Source: JAJZMY01 sp964604635 (GTDB lineage: Archaea > Micrarchaeota > Micrarchaeia > Micrarchaeales > Micrarchaeaceae). Taken from it: a DNA stretch of 64,000 nt. The stretch lies in the NCBI GenBank assembly GCA_964604635.1, contig CAZRZO010000002.1:1-64000 (forward strand), written 5' to 3'. The translations under genes were made by a program, and so were the position numbers. This document shows positions 52,878 to 62,253 of this stretch, one piece after another (position 1 is the stretch's first letter; each line of letters begins with the position of its first letter). The notes under the pieces were generated by a model. That model was not told the DNA's origin. It did not search any database and worked only from the letters and a program-made list of their open reading frames with translations.

Positions 52878-54257
52878 TTAAATTAAATTTGTATTCAATG
52901 CTTTTGATAATCCAGTTGCAAATCCAAGAACAATTGAAAAATCAATTGCAATCATTAAAAATACAGTAAAATCATATTGTGCAATTTCATTTACCATATT
53001 TAATACATCTTGTACAATTATATTTGGGTCAATTATTGACCATATTATATTACCAGTAATTGCTGTTCCTAGAATACTAAATATCGACGGGATTCCAACC
53101 CCAAACCATTTAAATTTTTTTGCTGTTATTGGATTTGCTGCAAATAAATTACTAGGTTTAATTTTATTTAATACATAAGTTGAATGTAAATATGAATAAG
53201 ATGGATTATTTGAACTAAATATCCAATGAATAGCCCATGCATTAAAAACAATTGTTAATGGAAATATAATATATAGTGCAATTGCTAATGCAAGGATTTG
53301 ATTTGCTACTGATTTCAATCCAACACTTTGTGATACTCCTGTTCCACCACCAAATCCAGAAAAAGCAATCATTCTAAATATTAATGCAACTGGTAATACA
53401 ACAGTAAATGCAGTATATTGGATAACAGGTAAAATTAACCATAATATGTATAATAAACCAATACCTACAATTACAATAGGTGCAAAGAAACCAATTAATA
53501 AATCACTTAAAAGTCCGTATGTAACTCCTAAATCAATTGCTGTTTCAAAATTAACGTTTAAACTCCATCCAGATAAGTTTCCACTAAAACTAGTAGCTGA
53601 TTTAATAGCTTCTAAAGTATTTTTTAATGTTGAACTTGATGCAGTAATAATATCAAATATTAATGAACCACTATTTTGAAATATCATTGAGTCAATATTA
53701 AAGCCAATTGATTCAGTATATATTTGAAGCAATAATTTAATTCCAATATTATTTGCTAAATCACCAACATAATAATCAGCAAATACAAATGGATTACTTG
53801 ATGGGAAATTATATCCTGATTGAGAACCTAATGAAGTTGCAATTGATTTTGTAATACCACAAGCAGATGTTGTAAATCCTAATAACATAACAAGGATTAC
53901 AGCACTTATTATTACTTGAATTATTTCTATTTTCATTATTTGTGTAAATTTTTGACTTTCTTTTTGTGAAAAAAATCTTGAGATCATATAAATAAATGAA
54001 ATAATTAAAAGACTTATTATCAATACAATAACATTTATCCACATCCAGTTATTATAATTTCCAAATCCAGTTCCACCAAATAAACTACAAGTATTTGTAT
54101 TTGGAACAATTGATGTAAACAATACTGATGGCATTATTGCAGAAGAATTAGAAAATAAATTTATTAATATACCTAAGCTTAGTAAAAATACAAATACAAT
54201 AAATAATTTATTAGTATGTTTGTTTTTATTTTTTATATTATTATTCATAAATTTCAT
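52878..54257 (-). CDS. polytopic membrane protein, cluster paralogue 2
   Basis: The 459-residue protein has a basic N-terminus (Asn/Lys-rich, 1-17), a signal-like helix, an external stretch with Cys and a hairpin whose loop reads KESQKFTQIMKIEIIQ. The shared motif is weaker here: FRMIAFSGFGG at 294-304 lacks the second Arg, and the following helix is displaced. It is thus the most divergent of the six. The gene starts ten bases after the stop of paralogue 1. Its last residues (ATGLSKALNTNL) resemble the C-terminal ends of the other members only in length and polarity. Confidence 0.72.
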   Translation of the reverse strand: MKFMNNNIKNKNKHTNKLFIVFVFLLSLGILINLFSNSSAIMPSVLFTSIVPNTNTCSLFGGTGFGNYNNWMWINVIVLIISLLIISFIYMISRFFSQKESQKFTQIMKIEIIQVIISAVILVMLLGFTTSACGITKSIATSLGSQSGYNFPSSNPFVFADYYVGDLANNIGIKLLLQIYTESIGFNIDSMIFQNSGSLIFDIITASSSTLKNTLEAIKSATSFSGNLSGWSLNVNFETAIDLGVTYGLLSDLLIGFFAPIVIVGIGLLYILWLILPVIQYTAFTVVLPVALIFRMIAFSGFGGGTGVSQSVGLKSVANQILALAIALYIIFPLTIVFNAWAIHWIFSSNNPSYSYLHSTYVLNKIKPSNLFAANPITAKKFKWFGVGIPSIFSILGTAITGNIIWSIIDPNIIVQDVLNMVNEIAQYDFTVFLMIAIDFSIVLGFATGLSKALNTNLI

Positions 54258-54267
54258 TTTATTGATT

Positions 54268-55578
54268 TTATACTAATTTTAATTTTCCAATACCTAATTT
54301 TATTGTACCTCCTAGTAATTTTGCAATATTTTGAGTAATTACAACTGTTATTATTAAATCAATTACTAATAATAAAAATTCTATTATTAATGGTAAAATT
54401 AAATACAATATAAAATTGAAAACAGAAAATATACCTGAAAGTGGTCCAAACATCCCAATTAAAATACCTTCTCCAAAAGATGTAGAATCTCTAAGAGCAT
54501 GAGATATTGCACAAAATGGTGCTTTTACTAAATTAACTATTGTTTCTAAAGAAGTACATATCAATGGATTTATATTAATACTTTTACTATGTGAACTTAT
54601 TTTTGGTGGGACAATAATATGTTGCAAAAAGTTTTGTATTGGTAGATTTATTGCTAATAATAATGTTGGAAATATTAATGCAAATCCAAATGAAATTGCA
54701 ATTAACATTCCACCCATTGGTCTTAAAAAAGGTATTGCTCTAAATATTATTCCAATAGGTAATAATATTGAAAGACTTAATCCAATCAAAGGTATAAATA
54801 AGTCGTGTAAAAATTGAAATAACATTAATAATGGAACAGCAATAAAAGTAAATGCTTGATTTACAAAAGAATAAGGACTATACATTGATTCTAATATATT
54901 TGAAAAAAATAAATTTTCTTCAACACCAAAAGATAATGCTCCAATAGTCAGGCCAGGTATTGGTAGAATTGGAAGTGGGATATAAAGCATTATTGAAATA
55001 CTTTTCATAAAACTTAATCCAACAGATACTCCAAGGATTCCCCAATATGCATTATATGCTGATGCAAGTTGTGGTTCAATATAATTTTTTTGAATAGATG
55101 TATAAAATGAAGACAATGTAGTACTAATTGATGAACTATTTGGTGTTGGATTTCCAATAAGTGCATTTGCAATTCCACCTATTTCAATTATTAATGAGAA
55201 AATTATAAGAACTATTAATACACTTTTTACTAATTCCCATATTTCACTCTTATACCAATCTTTAAATTTTGATATTTCTAATACTTCTCCAATCATATAT
55301 GCTAAACCACCCATTAAAATAGCAAAAACAATACCAATTAATGCAATTGGAATAGAGGAATTAATACATTTACCAATTGATTCAGTAGTTCCACTTATAA
55401 TACAATAAGAGTTTAATGAAGTAGGTTTAGTAACTACTGTTGAAATAGATGAACTAGGACTGCAAGAAAAACTTAATGTACAAGTACTAGCATTAATTAC
55501 ATTTATTGTAAAAATAGAAAATAAAGTAAATAAAAAAAATAAACTAAATATTAAAATACTATAAAATTTTTTATTCAT
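54268..55578 (-). CDS. polytopic membrane protein, cluster paralogue 1
   Basis: The 436-residue protein has a signal peptide (1-30, ending VINA), an external Ser/Thr-rich part with four Cys, and a hairpin with loop KFKDWYKSEIWELVKS (104-119). It has the clearest form of the shared motif, FRAIPFLRPMGG at 279-290, followed by MLIAISFGFALIFP. Eight or more membrane segments are likely. It is first of the six paralogues and follows the six-helix protein by 93 bases, the widest internal spacing of the cluster, so a secondary promoter is possible there. Confidence 0.75.
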   Translation of the reverse strand: MNKKFYSILIFSLFFLFTLFSIFTINVINASTCTLSFSCSPSSSISTVVTKPTSLNSYCIISGTTESIGKCINSSIPIALIGIVFAILMGGLAYMIGEVLEISKFKDWYKSEIWELVKSVLIVLIIFSLIIEIGGIANALIGNPTPNSSSISTTLSSFYTSIQKNYIEPQLASAYNAYWGILGVSVGLSFMKSISIMLYIPLPILPIPGLTIGALSFGVEENLFFSNILESMYSPYSFVNQAFTFIAVPLLMLFQFLHDLFIPLIGLSLSILLPIGIIFRAIPFLRPMGGMLIAISFGFALIFPTLLLAINLPIQNFLQHIIVPPKISSHSKSININPLICTSLETIVNLVKAPFCAISHALRDSTSFGEGILIGMFGPLSGIFSVFNFILYLILPLIIEFLLLVIDLIITVVITQNIAKLLGGTIKLGIGKLKLV

Positions 55579-55671
55579 AGTATTATGTTTATTTATTAAA
55601 GTTTTAATAGTCTTTCTTTTTTGAAGTAATTAAGTTTAATTCTAATATTAAAAATTATTTTTTTTAAAAGA

Positions 55672-56421
55672 TTAATTATTTAATAATGCAAATCTTTTCA
55701 TATATAATTCTGCTTGAAGAATCACAATAAATGGAAGTATAAAAACAGAATTAAAAATAAGCATTGTAAATATTGATACAATTGTTGGGAATGCAAAATA
55801 ATTATTTATTAATATAAATATAAAATCAAAGAATGCAACTAAAATAACTGAAATAAATAACCATAATAGAAAATAATCAATTCTTTTAATAAAAACTGAA
55901 ATACCTTTTCTAATTCCTGTCATTATTTTCAGATCATCAATTACTATTGATGATGGTGCATAGAAAAATATTGGAATTAAACATAATAAAATAATAGAAC
56001 TTATTAAACCAGAAAGATTTCCAATTAATCTCGATAATATGATATTTAATGTAATAATTATAAAACTAAATAATAACAAAACAGCAAAAACTTTTCCAGT
56101 ATATTTTTCAAGCCCTTCAAATACTTCATTTTTTATTTTTGAATAAGTTCTTTTATGCTTTACAATTATATTTATTGCAACAATTGCAAAACTTAAAAAT
56201 AGTAATGAGAATAGAATAGAAATAATTATTACAATTATATTAAAAATACTTAAATCAAAAATATTTGAAAGTCTTATAAAAATTCCACCAGCATCATTAA
56301 ATGTTGGAAAACTTGCAAAAATAGGAATAAGAAGAGCAATAAAAAAAGAAATAGATGAAAACAAAATAAAAACAATATGTTTAGAATATGTTTCTAAGCT
56401 GTATTTAACAACATTAGACAT
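55672..56421 (-). CDS. six-helix membrane protein of the cluster
   Basis: The 249-residue protein has about six membrane helices and no signal peptide or external domain. A cytosolic segment IVKHKRTYSKIKNEVFEGLEK and a later FYAPSSIVIDDLKIMTGIRK resemble a broad archaeal group of integral membrane proteins with a duplicated three-helix unit. That group has no known function. It does not share the Arg/Gly-Gly motif of the large paralogues, so it is a different component. It lies 62 bases downstream of the small pilin-like gene and is probably co-transcribed with it. Confidence 0.7.
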   Translation of the reverse strand: MSNVVKYSLETYSKHIVFILFSSISFFIALLIPIFASFPTFNDAGGIFIRLSNIFDLSIFNIIVIIISILFSLLFLSFAIVAINIIVKHKRTYSKIKNEVFEGLEKYTGKVFAVLLLFSFIIITLNIILSRLIGNLSGLISSIILLCLIPIFFYAPSSIVIDDLKIMTGIRKGISVFIKRIDYFLLWLFISVILVAFFDFIFILINNYFAFPTIVSIFTMLIFNSVFILPFIVILQAELYMKRFALLNN

Positions 56422-56483
56422 TTTATCATTTTTTATTTTAAAAATTAATTAAATAAGTAATAAAATTACTTATTTTAAATCAA

Positions 56484-56894
56484 TTATGTAGTACTGCAAC
56501 TTTGATTGCTTAATTGTGAATTACCACTTACAATCATATGAAGAATTGCTGGTCCTGCTAAAACAATAATTAATCCAACTACACCTCCTAATAACATACC
56601 ATATGCATAACCTTGCATTTGACCTTTAAGTTGACCTGGCATAATATGGGAACCAGCATATAATGCACCTCCCATAACCATAAGAAGTATTGCTAAAATC
56701 ATTATTACTTCCATAATTGTATCATAAAATGCACACATTGTTGTACTTATTTGATTAGTTGCTTGTGCAGATGCTCCACTAGCACCACCAAGACCAAAAC
56801 CTGCAAATATTAAACCACTAAGTCCTAATATTATTGAGCTTATTAAAATAAATATTTTTAAATTTGATAATATTTTTAAATTTAACATTTTCAT
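56484..56894 (-). CDS. small signal-peptide protein with two membrane helices, VirB2/CedA1-like
   Basis: The 136-residue product has a basic start, a hydrophobic signal segment (about 10-30) and a Gly/Ala/Ser stretch with a plausible cleavage site ASA (about 41-43). The mature part has two helices (about 58-80 and 96-118) joined by a short polar loop, HIMPGQLKGQMQGY. This is the layout of VirB2/TrbC pilins and of the archaeal CedA1 subunit. It is first in the eight-gene cluster and has the best Shine-Dalgarno site there (GGAGA, about seven bases before ATG). Pilin function is inferred from topology. Confidence 0.7.
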   Translation of the reverse strand: MKMLNLKILSNLKIFILISSIILGLSGLIFAGFGLGGASGASAQATNQISTTMCAFYDTIMEVIMILAILLMVMGGALYAGSHIMPGQLKGQMQGYAYGMLLGGVVGLIIVLAGPAILHMIVSGNSQLSNQSCSTT

Positions 56895-56963
56895 CTAAAT
56901 CTCCTATTTTAGTTTAATATAATTATTTGTTAGTATATTTTAAAAATCCTTTTATTTATTTAT

Positions 56964-57233
56964 TTAATTTTTATAATCTATTGATGTATTATCTTCTCTT
57001 GATTGCTGTCTCATTGCAATTCTTTTCTTTTTTTCAAATATTTTTTTATGTTTTGCACAACTTATGCAATAATAAATTTTTCTTCTTCCAAAAAAGCGAA
57101 CATCTTTATCTGTTTTTAATTCAGTGTTAAAACTAATTGATTTATCAAAACTAACTCCTTTATTTCTTGGAACTTTTCTTCCACATGATTCGCATACTAC
57201 TAATGTTTCTCTTCCTCGCATTTTTTCACTCAT
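56964..57233 (-). CDS. rps26e: small-subunit ribosomal protein eS26
   Basis: The 89-residue zinc-binding protein has Cys14, Cys17, Cys56 and Cys59, and the family stretches VVCESCGRKVPRNKG and IYYCISCAKHKKIFEKKKR. eS26 is found in eukaryotes and only some archaea. It binds near the mRNA exit channel of the small subunit. The gene precedes the membrane cluster by 69 bases on the same strand, so read-through expression is possible. The first four residues may not be part of the protein if translation begins at the internal MRGRE. Confidence 0.85.
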   Translation of the reverse strand: MSEKMRGRETLVVCESCGRKVPRNKGVSFDKSISFNTELKTDKDVRFFGRRKIYYCISCAKHKKIFEKKKRIAMRQQSREDNTSIDYKN

Positions 57234-57297
57234 TATTTATTAATTAATATAATTTTTTTATTTATTAATAAATTATTTGAATTATATAAGTATTTAG

Positions 57298-59232
57298 TTA
57301 TTTACTAAAAATAATTGGACAATTATAATAAAATTGGTTGTTATATAATGTACATCTCATTACATTGTATGTTCCATTAATTGAAATACTAATTTCACTA
57401 TTATTTTTTGTTTTATTTAATAAAACAAAATTATTATTCACTAAATTTTGTAATTTTAGCTTATTTATTGCATTATAAGATTCATTTACTAAAATATGTT
57501 CATTATATAATCCAATAGTATCAATATTATTATTTTTATGAATATTTATAAAAATATTTACATAATTCAAACTAGTATTTTTATAAATTATTAATAATTT
57601 ATAATTTGTTGTATTTGTTATATTATTTATATTAAAAGAAACTTGTTTTACATAAATATTATAATATTTTAAATATTGGTAATGACCAAAAATTAGTATA
57701 ATAATAAAACTAATAATTAAAATACTTAATAAAATATAAAATAAATTCAATGTTAACTTAATTTGTTTTTGTTTCTCATTTGTTTTATTCTCTAAGTATA
57801 ATATAATAATTAAAAATAAAATAAATATTGAAAAATAAGGTATTATTGATCTTTGAAGGAATAATAATGGGATTAAACTAAATAAAGCAATCAATTCTTT
57901 TTTATTTAAATAAATAAATATTAAAATAAGAATAATACTTGATAGAATAAATAAATATTTAAAATAAGATAGAGGAATTGCAATATAATTAAGTATAAAA
58001 AATCCAAATGGTGCTAAAGAATTTGGAATTAAATAAGAATTTATTGCTAAAAAAACAGAATTAATAAATGCATTAGCATTTTTTACTAAAAAATATAAAT
58101 TTAAAATAGCAAAAACAGATATTGCACCTACAAAATTATAAAAGCCTCTCTTTATTCCTTGATTATTAAAAGAATAAATTATTAAAAATAATACTGGTAA
58201 AAACATTAATTCTTGCATTGATAAAATAAGACCAAGAACTATCCATATATATTTATTATTTATTTTAAAATAAGCAATTAAAAGCAATGAAATTAATAAT
58301 ATATCAATAGGAGTTGCAACAGCAAAAATTGAAGCACCTAAAATTAAAATTATTATAAATATTGGTTTTTTCAATTGTTTTTTATCTAATAAAAAAGCAA
58401 TAATAAAAAACAATAAAAAGTCAAATACTAAATATTCAATTTTAGCATCAAAAGAAAATATGTTTTTTAAATTGATTTTCGAAATAAAATAAAAAGGTAT
58501 TGAAGTTAAAAAATACATTGAAGGATAAGGCATATTTGTTATAATTTTATTATTAGTATTAAAAGTTGGCATACTTATATTAAAATTAGAAAAATTAGAA
58601 TAAAGAACATACTGCAAACTATTTGCATTTATTATACTATTTGCATAAGGATTATGATTTAAAATTAATTGTTTAAAAAATAAAAACGAAAGAAATTGTT
58701 CATCTGAAAATACAAATTTTTTAATTCCTGATAAAGTATAAAATGAAAATAATATTATTGATATTAAAAAAAATACAATAATAATTATTTTTAAGTTTCT
58801 TCTGAATTTTTTATTATATTTCTTAGTATTAAATTGTTTGAATAACATTGCTCCTAGGAAAATAAAAAGAACAAGAAATCCAAGAAATAAAGCAGATATA
58901 AAGTGAAAGAATAAATCAAATATTTGAACTAATATATGAAACTCTAAAAAATTTAAAATAAACATTTGAGAAATGAATAAAAGTAAAAATAAGTAAAAAA
59001 TCAAGTTTTTTGAAATTAAATTTTTAATTATTTTATTTTTTGTTTTAGATTTAAAAAATATAATTAAAGTAGTATATAAAATAAAAATTATTGTTATTAA
59101 TACATTTAATATTAACATTATATTGAACATTTGTCCAAATGCAAAAAATGTTGTTGCATCAAATAAAAAAAGAAAAGAACAGATCCCAAATAATGTAATT
59201 TTACTGATTTTTATATTTTTTATTTTAAACAT
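57298..59232 (-). CDS. multi-spanning GT-C type glycosyltransferase (putative)
   Basis: The 644-residue protein has a hydrophobic N-terminal region of about four helices, a first outside loop with FSDEQFLSFLFFKQLILNHN ending in NPYANSI, and about eight further helices. A C-terminal external beta-rich domain of about 120 residues carries several sequons. Acidic residues in the first outside loop followed by an NPY-like motif are typical of GT-C enzymes using lipid-linked sugars (the GT39/GT87/ArnT-like group). It may build or transfer the glycan used by AglB. The exact family and sugar are not resolvable. Confidence 0.65.
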   Translation of the reverse strand: MFKIKNIKISKITLFGICSFLFLFDATTFFAFGQMFNIMLILNVLITIIFILYTTLIIFFKSKTKNKIIKNLISKNLIFYLFLLLFISQMFILNFLEFHILVQIFDLFFHFISALFLGFLVLFIFLGAMLFKQFNTKKYNKKFRRNLKIIIIVFFLISIILFSFYTLSGIKKFVFSDEQFLSFLFFKQLILNHNPYANSIINANSLQYVLYSNFSNFNISMPTFNTNNKIITNMPYPSMYFLTSIPFYFISKINLKNIFSFDAKIEYLVFDFLLFFIIAFLLDKKQLKKPIFIIILILGASIFAVATPIDILLISLLLIAYFKINNKYIWIVLGLILSMQELMFLPVLFLIIYSFNNQGIKRGFYNFVGAISVFAILNLYFLVKNANAFINSVFLAINSYLIPNSLAPFGFFILNYIAIPLSYFKYLFILSSIILILIFIYLNKKELIALFSLIPLLFLQRSIIPYFSIFILFLIIILYLENKTNEKQKQIKLTLNLFYILLSILIISFIIILIFGHYQYLKYYNIYVKQVSFNINNITNTTNYKLLIIYKNTSLNYVNIFINIHKNNNIDTIGLYNEHILVNESYNAINKLKLQNLVNNNFVLLNKTKNNSEISISINGTYNVMRCTLYNNQFYYNCPIIFSK

Positions 59233-59250
59233 AATATTCTTTATTTACTT

Positions 59251-60792
59251 TTAATCTTCTATTATGTCGTATTTTTTAAGTGTGTTTGGTAATTCATTTA
59301 TTATATCATCAGGAATAATATGTAGACCTTTTTCTTGGAATAATTTATCTGATATTTTTTTATGTATATACACACTAGCAACAGCTGATTCAAATGGATT
59401 TTTATGTAATGCTGTGTAGCTTCCAATAATTCCTGATAAAACATCACCACTTCCCATAATTGCTAATGCTGGATTTGATGTTTTATTTATTTTTAATAAA
59501 GTTCCATTTGTTATTATTGTTTTATTTCCCTTTAAAACTAATGTGCAATTATAGTTTTTTGCAAATTCAATTGCAATATCAATTTTTTCTTCAAACCTAG
59601 CTTCATGCAAATCAATATTAGTTAATTTAAAAAATTCTCCTTCATGTGGTGTTATAATTGTTTTTGAATTTAAGATTTTTTTATTTTTTGCGACTAATTT
59701 TATTGCGTCTCCATCAATAATACTAATATTATTTTTTTTACTTTCTGATTGAATTAATTTTGATAAAAATTCAATTGATATTTGATTTGAGATACCTGGT
59801 CCAATTACTATTGAACTATGTTTTATATCTGAAATTGATTTTAATGTTTCATTGGTTTTTTTGAAGTCAACTGAATTTATAATTAAATCAGCTGAAATTG
59901 TTTTAACAATATTTTCAATTATTTTTGGAACAATAACTGTTACATAACCTGAACCAGTTCTTAATGTTGCAAGTGCATTTTTTGCAGCAAATCCACTTAA
60001 TAATGGAGAACCATGATATTTTTCACTACCTCCAATAATAAGAACAGAACCATTGCTGAATTTATTCATATTAATGTTTCTTGATTCAGTTGCTAAAGTA
60101 ATATCTCCACGTCCTGTTAATAATTCTGCTGAAATAGGTATTTTATTATCAATTGTTGTTATAAAATTTTTAATTGCTCTTGTTTTAACTAGTCCATATT
60201 TTAATTTATATAAGCAAAAAACAGTATTTGCATTTACAAAGTCAATATTAGTTGTTCCAGTATCTGGATTAATGCCAGTTGGTATATCTATTGAAATGAT
60301 TTTTTTCCCTGATTTATTTATTAAATTTACTGCTTTTGATATAAATTTAGATAATCTTCCCTTTAATCCAGTGCTTATTATTGAATCAATAATAATTTCA
60401 TTATTTTTTAAATGTGATTCTAATTCTAATATATTATATTCATTTAATGATTTTATTTCAATTAAATCATTTAAAATATTGTAATTGAATATTGTTTCTT
60501 TATTTTTAATTTCTTTGTAATCACTTAAAATAACAACATCAAGATTAACATAATTTATTAAGTGCCTTGCAATACTTAAACCAATTGCACCTAAATATCC
60601 CCTGCCACAAATGATGCAAATATCTTTTCCTTTATGTCTTTGTTTTATTCTGTTTGCGAGTGCAAATCCTGAATTTTCTATTAGTGATCTATTTTCTAAT
60701 CCTAATTCATTTGCATTTAAAATAATTGAATGATATTCTTTAACACTCAATATTTTTTTTGTATAAATTGCAAAATCTTTTAATGTTTTCAT
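59251..60792 (-). CDS. nnr: bifunctional NAD(P)H-hydrate repair enzyme Nnr
   Basis: The 513-residue fusion comprises an N-terminal epimerase domain (YjeF_N, about 1-225) and a C-terminal ADP/ATP-dependent dehydratase domain (about 235-505). The latter has a ribokinase-like fold with ITPHEGEF, VLKGNKTII and GSGDVLSGIIG holding the catalytic Asp450. It repairs damaged NAD(P)H hydrates. The epimerase keeps DIPTGINPDTG, but its nucleotide loop, normally GxGNNGGDG, reads GRGYLGAIG at 63-71. The loss of the Asn/Asp residues makes epimerase activity doubtful. The dehydratase half looks intact. Confidence 0.9.
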   Translation of the reverse strand: MKTLKDFAIYTKKILSVKEYHSIILNANELGLENRSLIENSGFALANRIKQRHKGKDICIICGRGYLGAIGLSIARHLINYVNLDVVILSDYKEIKNKETIFNYNILNDLIEIKSLNEYNILELESHLKNNEIIIDSIISTGLKGRLSKFISKAVNLINKSGKKIISIDIPTGINPDTGTTNIDFVNANTVFCLYKLKYGLVKTRAIKNFITTIDNKIPISAELLTGRGDITLATESRNINMNKFSNGSVLIIGGSEKYHGSPLLSGFAAKNALATLRTGSGYVTVIVPKIIENIVKTISADLIINSVDFKKTNETLKSISDIKHSSIVIGPGISNQISIEFLSKLIQSESKKNNISIIDGDAIKLVAKNKKILNSKTIITPHEGEFFKLTNIDLHEARFEEKIDIAIEFAKNYNCTLVLKGNKTIITNGTLLKINKTSNPALAIMGSGDVLSGIIGSYTALHKNPFESAVASVYIHKKISDKLFQEKGLHIIPDDIINELPNTLKKYDIIED

Positions 60793-60945
60793 AAAAATTC
60801 TATTATTTTTTATTTTTTAAATATATGTTCTTTAAATATAAAATAATTTAATAAAAAATTCTAAATATATTAAATATTTATATTATTTATAATTATTAAC
60901 TTCAATTTATTATATTTCTTGTATATTTACATTATTACTGATTTC

Positions 60946-61899
60946 ATGACAAAAATTTATAAATCAAATGACAAATTAATTATTTACATTCCAATTGATA
61001 TTGAAAATGAATTAGATTTAAAAGCAGGGGATGAAATTGATTTTTTTAAATATAAAAATAAATTATATTTATTTGCAAAAAAAGAGGATATTGTAAAAAT
61101 AATGTTGTCTAATACTGATGTTAATACTGATGTTAATACTGATGTTAATATAGATGCAAATACAGTACAAGTTAGTAATCAAGTAGAAAACAATATAAAT
61201 GCAGTAAATAATAATGACAATACAGTTACTAAAGAATATTTAAGTGTATTAAGAAAATTAAATGGATTAAGTTTTAATAAGAGAACACAAGAGAGTATAA
61301 GTAAAATTTTAAACAATTCAGAAAAGCAGATTCTGCTAGAAATGATTAATAAAAAATTCGTTTTTTTAATTAAGAAAAATGAAGATTTTGTTTATAGTAT
61401 TTCTAAATACATTTATCCTAAATTAAAGGAAAACAATTATTCTAATTCTATTCAAAGTAATCAAGAAATTAATAAATCAAGTAATTATAAATCAAGTACT
61501 AATCAAAATTATCAAATTCATAATGTATTAAATACTTTAGGAACTAACGAAGAAGTACTAAAAAATTATCAAAATTTTATTGAGACAAATGGTTATTTAG
61601 TTATTAACAATGAAGCAGAAGCAGGTGATTTTTCTAAGTTTATGGAAGAAAGTATAAGGCATGGATATATTATTGGAACAAGAGCTTTTAATAAAAAATT
61701 CTATATTGCTTTAAAATCTTTTGTAATTAGAATTAGTCCAAAAATTATTGGGATTATGGGGAGTAAAAAAATGACTATTAAAGAAATTGCAGAACATTTA
61801 AATATTCCACAAGATGGCATAAGATCAATATTATACATTATTGCTGAAAAAGGAGAAATTTCAGAAGTAACACCAGATATTTTTAGAGTTGTTTCTTAA
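60946..61899 (+). CDS. AbrB-type domain protein with C-terminal winged helix
   Basis: The product of about 317 residues begins with a swapped-hairpin AbrB/MazE-type DNA-binding domain (residues 1-50: LIIYIPIDIENELDLKAGDE then LYLFAKKED). A linker with three exact copies of a 12-base unit (NTDV repeats) and a Gln/Asn/Ser-rich stretch follow. A C-terminal winged-helix domain ends the protein (KKMTIKEIAEHLNIPQDGIR with ILYIIAEKGEISEV). Two separate DNA-binding-type domains in one chain suggest a transcription regulator. The upstream TTG at 60919 is not used if ATG 60946 is the start, as I prefer. Confidence 0.7.
   Translation: MTKIYKSNDKLIIYIPIDIENELDLKAGDEIDFFKYKNKLYLFAKKEDIVKIMLSNTDVNTDVNTDVNIDANTVQVSNQVENNINAVNNNDNTVTKEYLSVLRKLNGLSFNKRTQESISKILNNSEKQILLEMINKKFVFLIKKNEDFVYSISKYIYPKLKENNYSNSIQSNQEINKSSNYKSSTNQNYQIHNVLNTLGTNEEVLKNYQNFIETNGYLVINNEAEAGDFSKFMEESIRHGYIIGTRAFNKKFYIALKSFVIRISPKIIGIMGSKKMTIKEIAEHLNIPQDGIRSILYIIAEKGEISEVTPDIFRVVS
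61111..61146 (+). repeat. three tandem 12-base units
   Basis: AATACTGATGTT is repeated three times without change inside the AbrB-type gene and a fourth, diverged unit follows. It encodes NTDV repeats in the linker. The array is prone to length change. Confidence 0.9.
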
Positions 61900-62253
61900 T
61901 TTTAATATATTAAAAATTTAAATGATTAAATAAATTACAAAAACAAAAAAACCAATTTTTTAGAAACATTAAAGAATTTTCTATTTTAATAATTAAATAA
62001 TAATTTGTAAAAAAATGATAAATTATTGAAACAAAAATAAATAAACATTAGTAATATTATTGATATTAATTAAAATTATAAAATTATTTAAAATAATTAA
62101 TTATAAACATTTATTTGATTTTTTTAAAATTATTTATACTTATAATAAAAATAAGTATTTTAATAAAAAAATAATTATTATATATACAATAAAAGTATAA
62201 AAATAATTAATATCAGTTCTTTATTTTACTTTGTTTTTAGAATAGACGAGATT
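61900..62253. other. 354-base intergenic region upstream of dnaG
   Basis: No open frame of note and no GC-rich RNA. AAACATTTATTTGATT (about 62106-62121) resembles the promoter string seen before psmA and the coiled-coil gene. A second candidate TATA box lies at 62196-62205. Confidence 0.4.
62196..62205 (+). promoter_or_regulatory. putative TATA box of dnaG
   Basis: TATAAAAATA lies 49 bases before the dnaG ATG, giving a start site near 62225 and a leader of about 30 bases. It sits among many A/T runs, so the choice is uncertain. Confidence 0.4.

Noticed and set aside
60053..60484. 143-codon open frame on the plus strand
   Set aside because: It lies opposite the nnr coding sequence and has no motif. 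It is a shadow frame.
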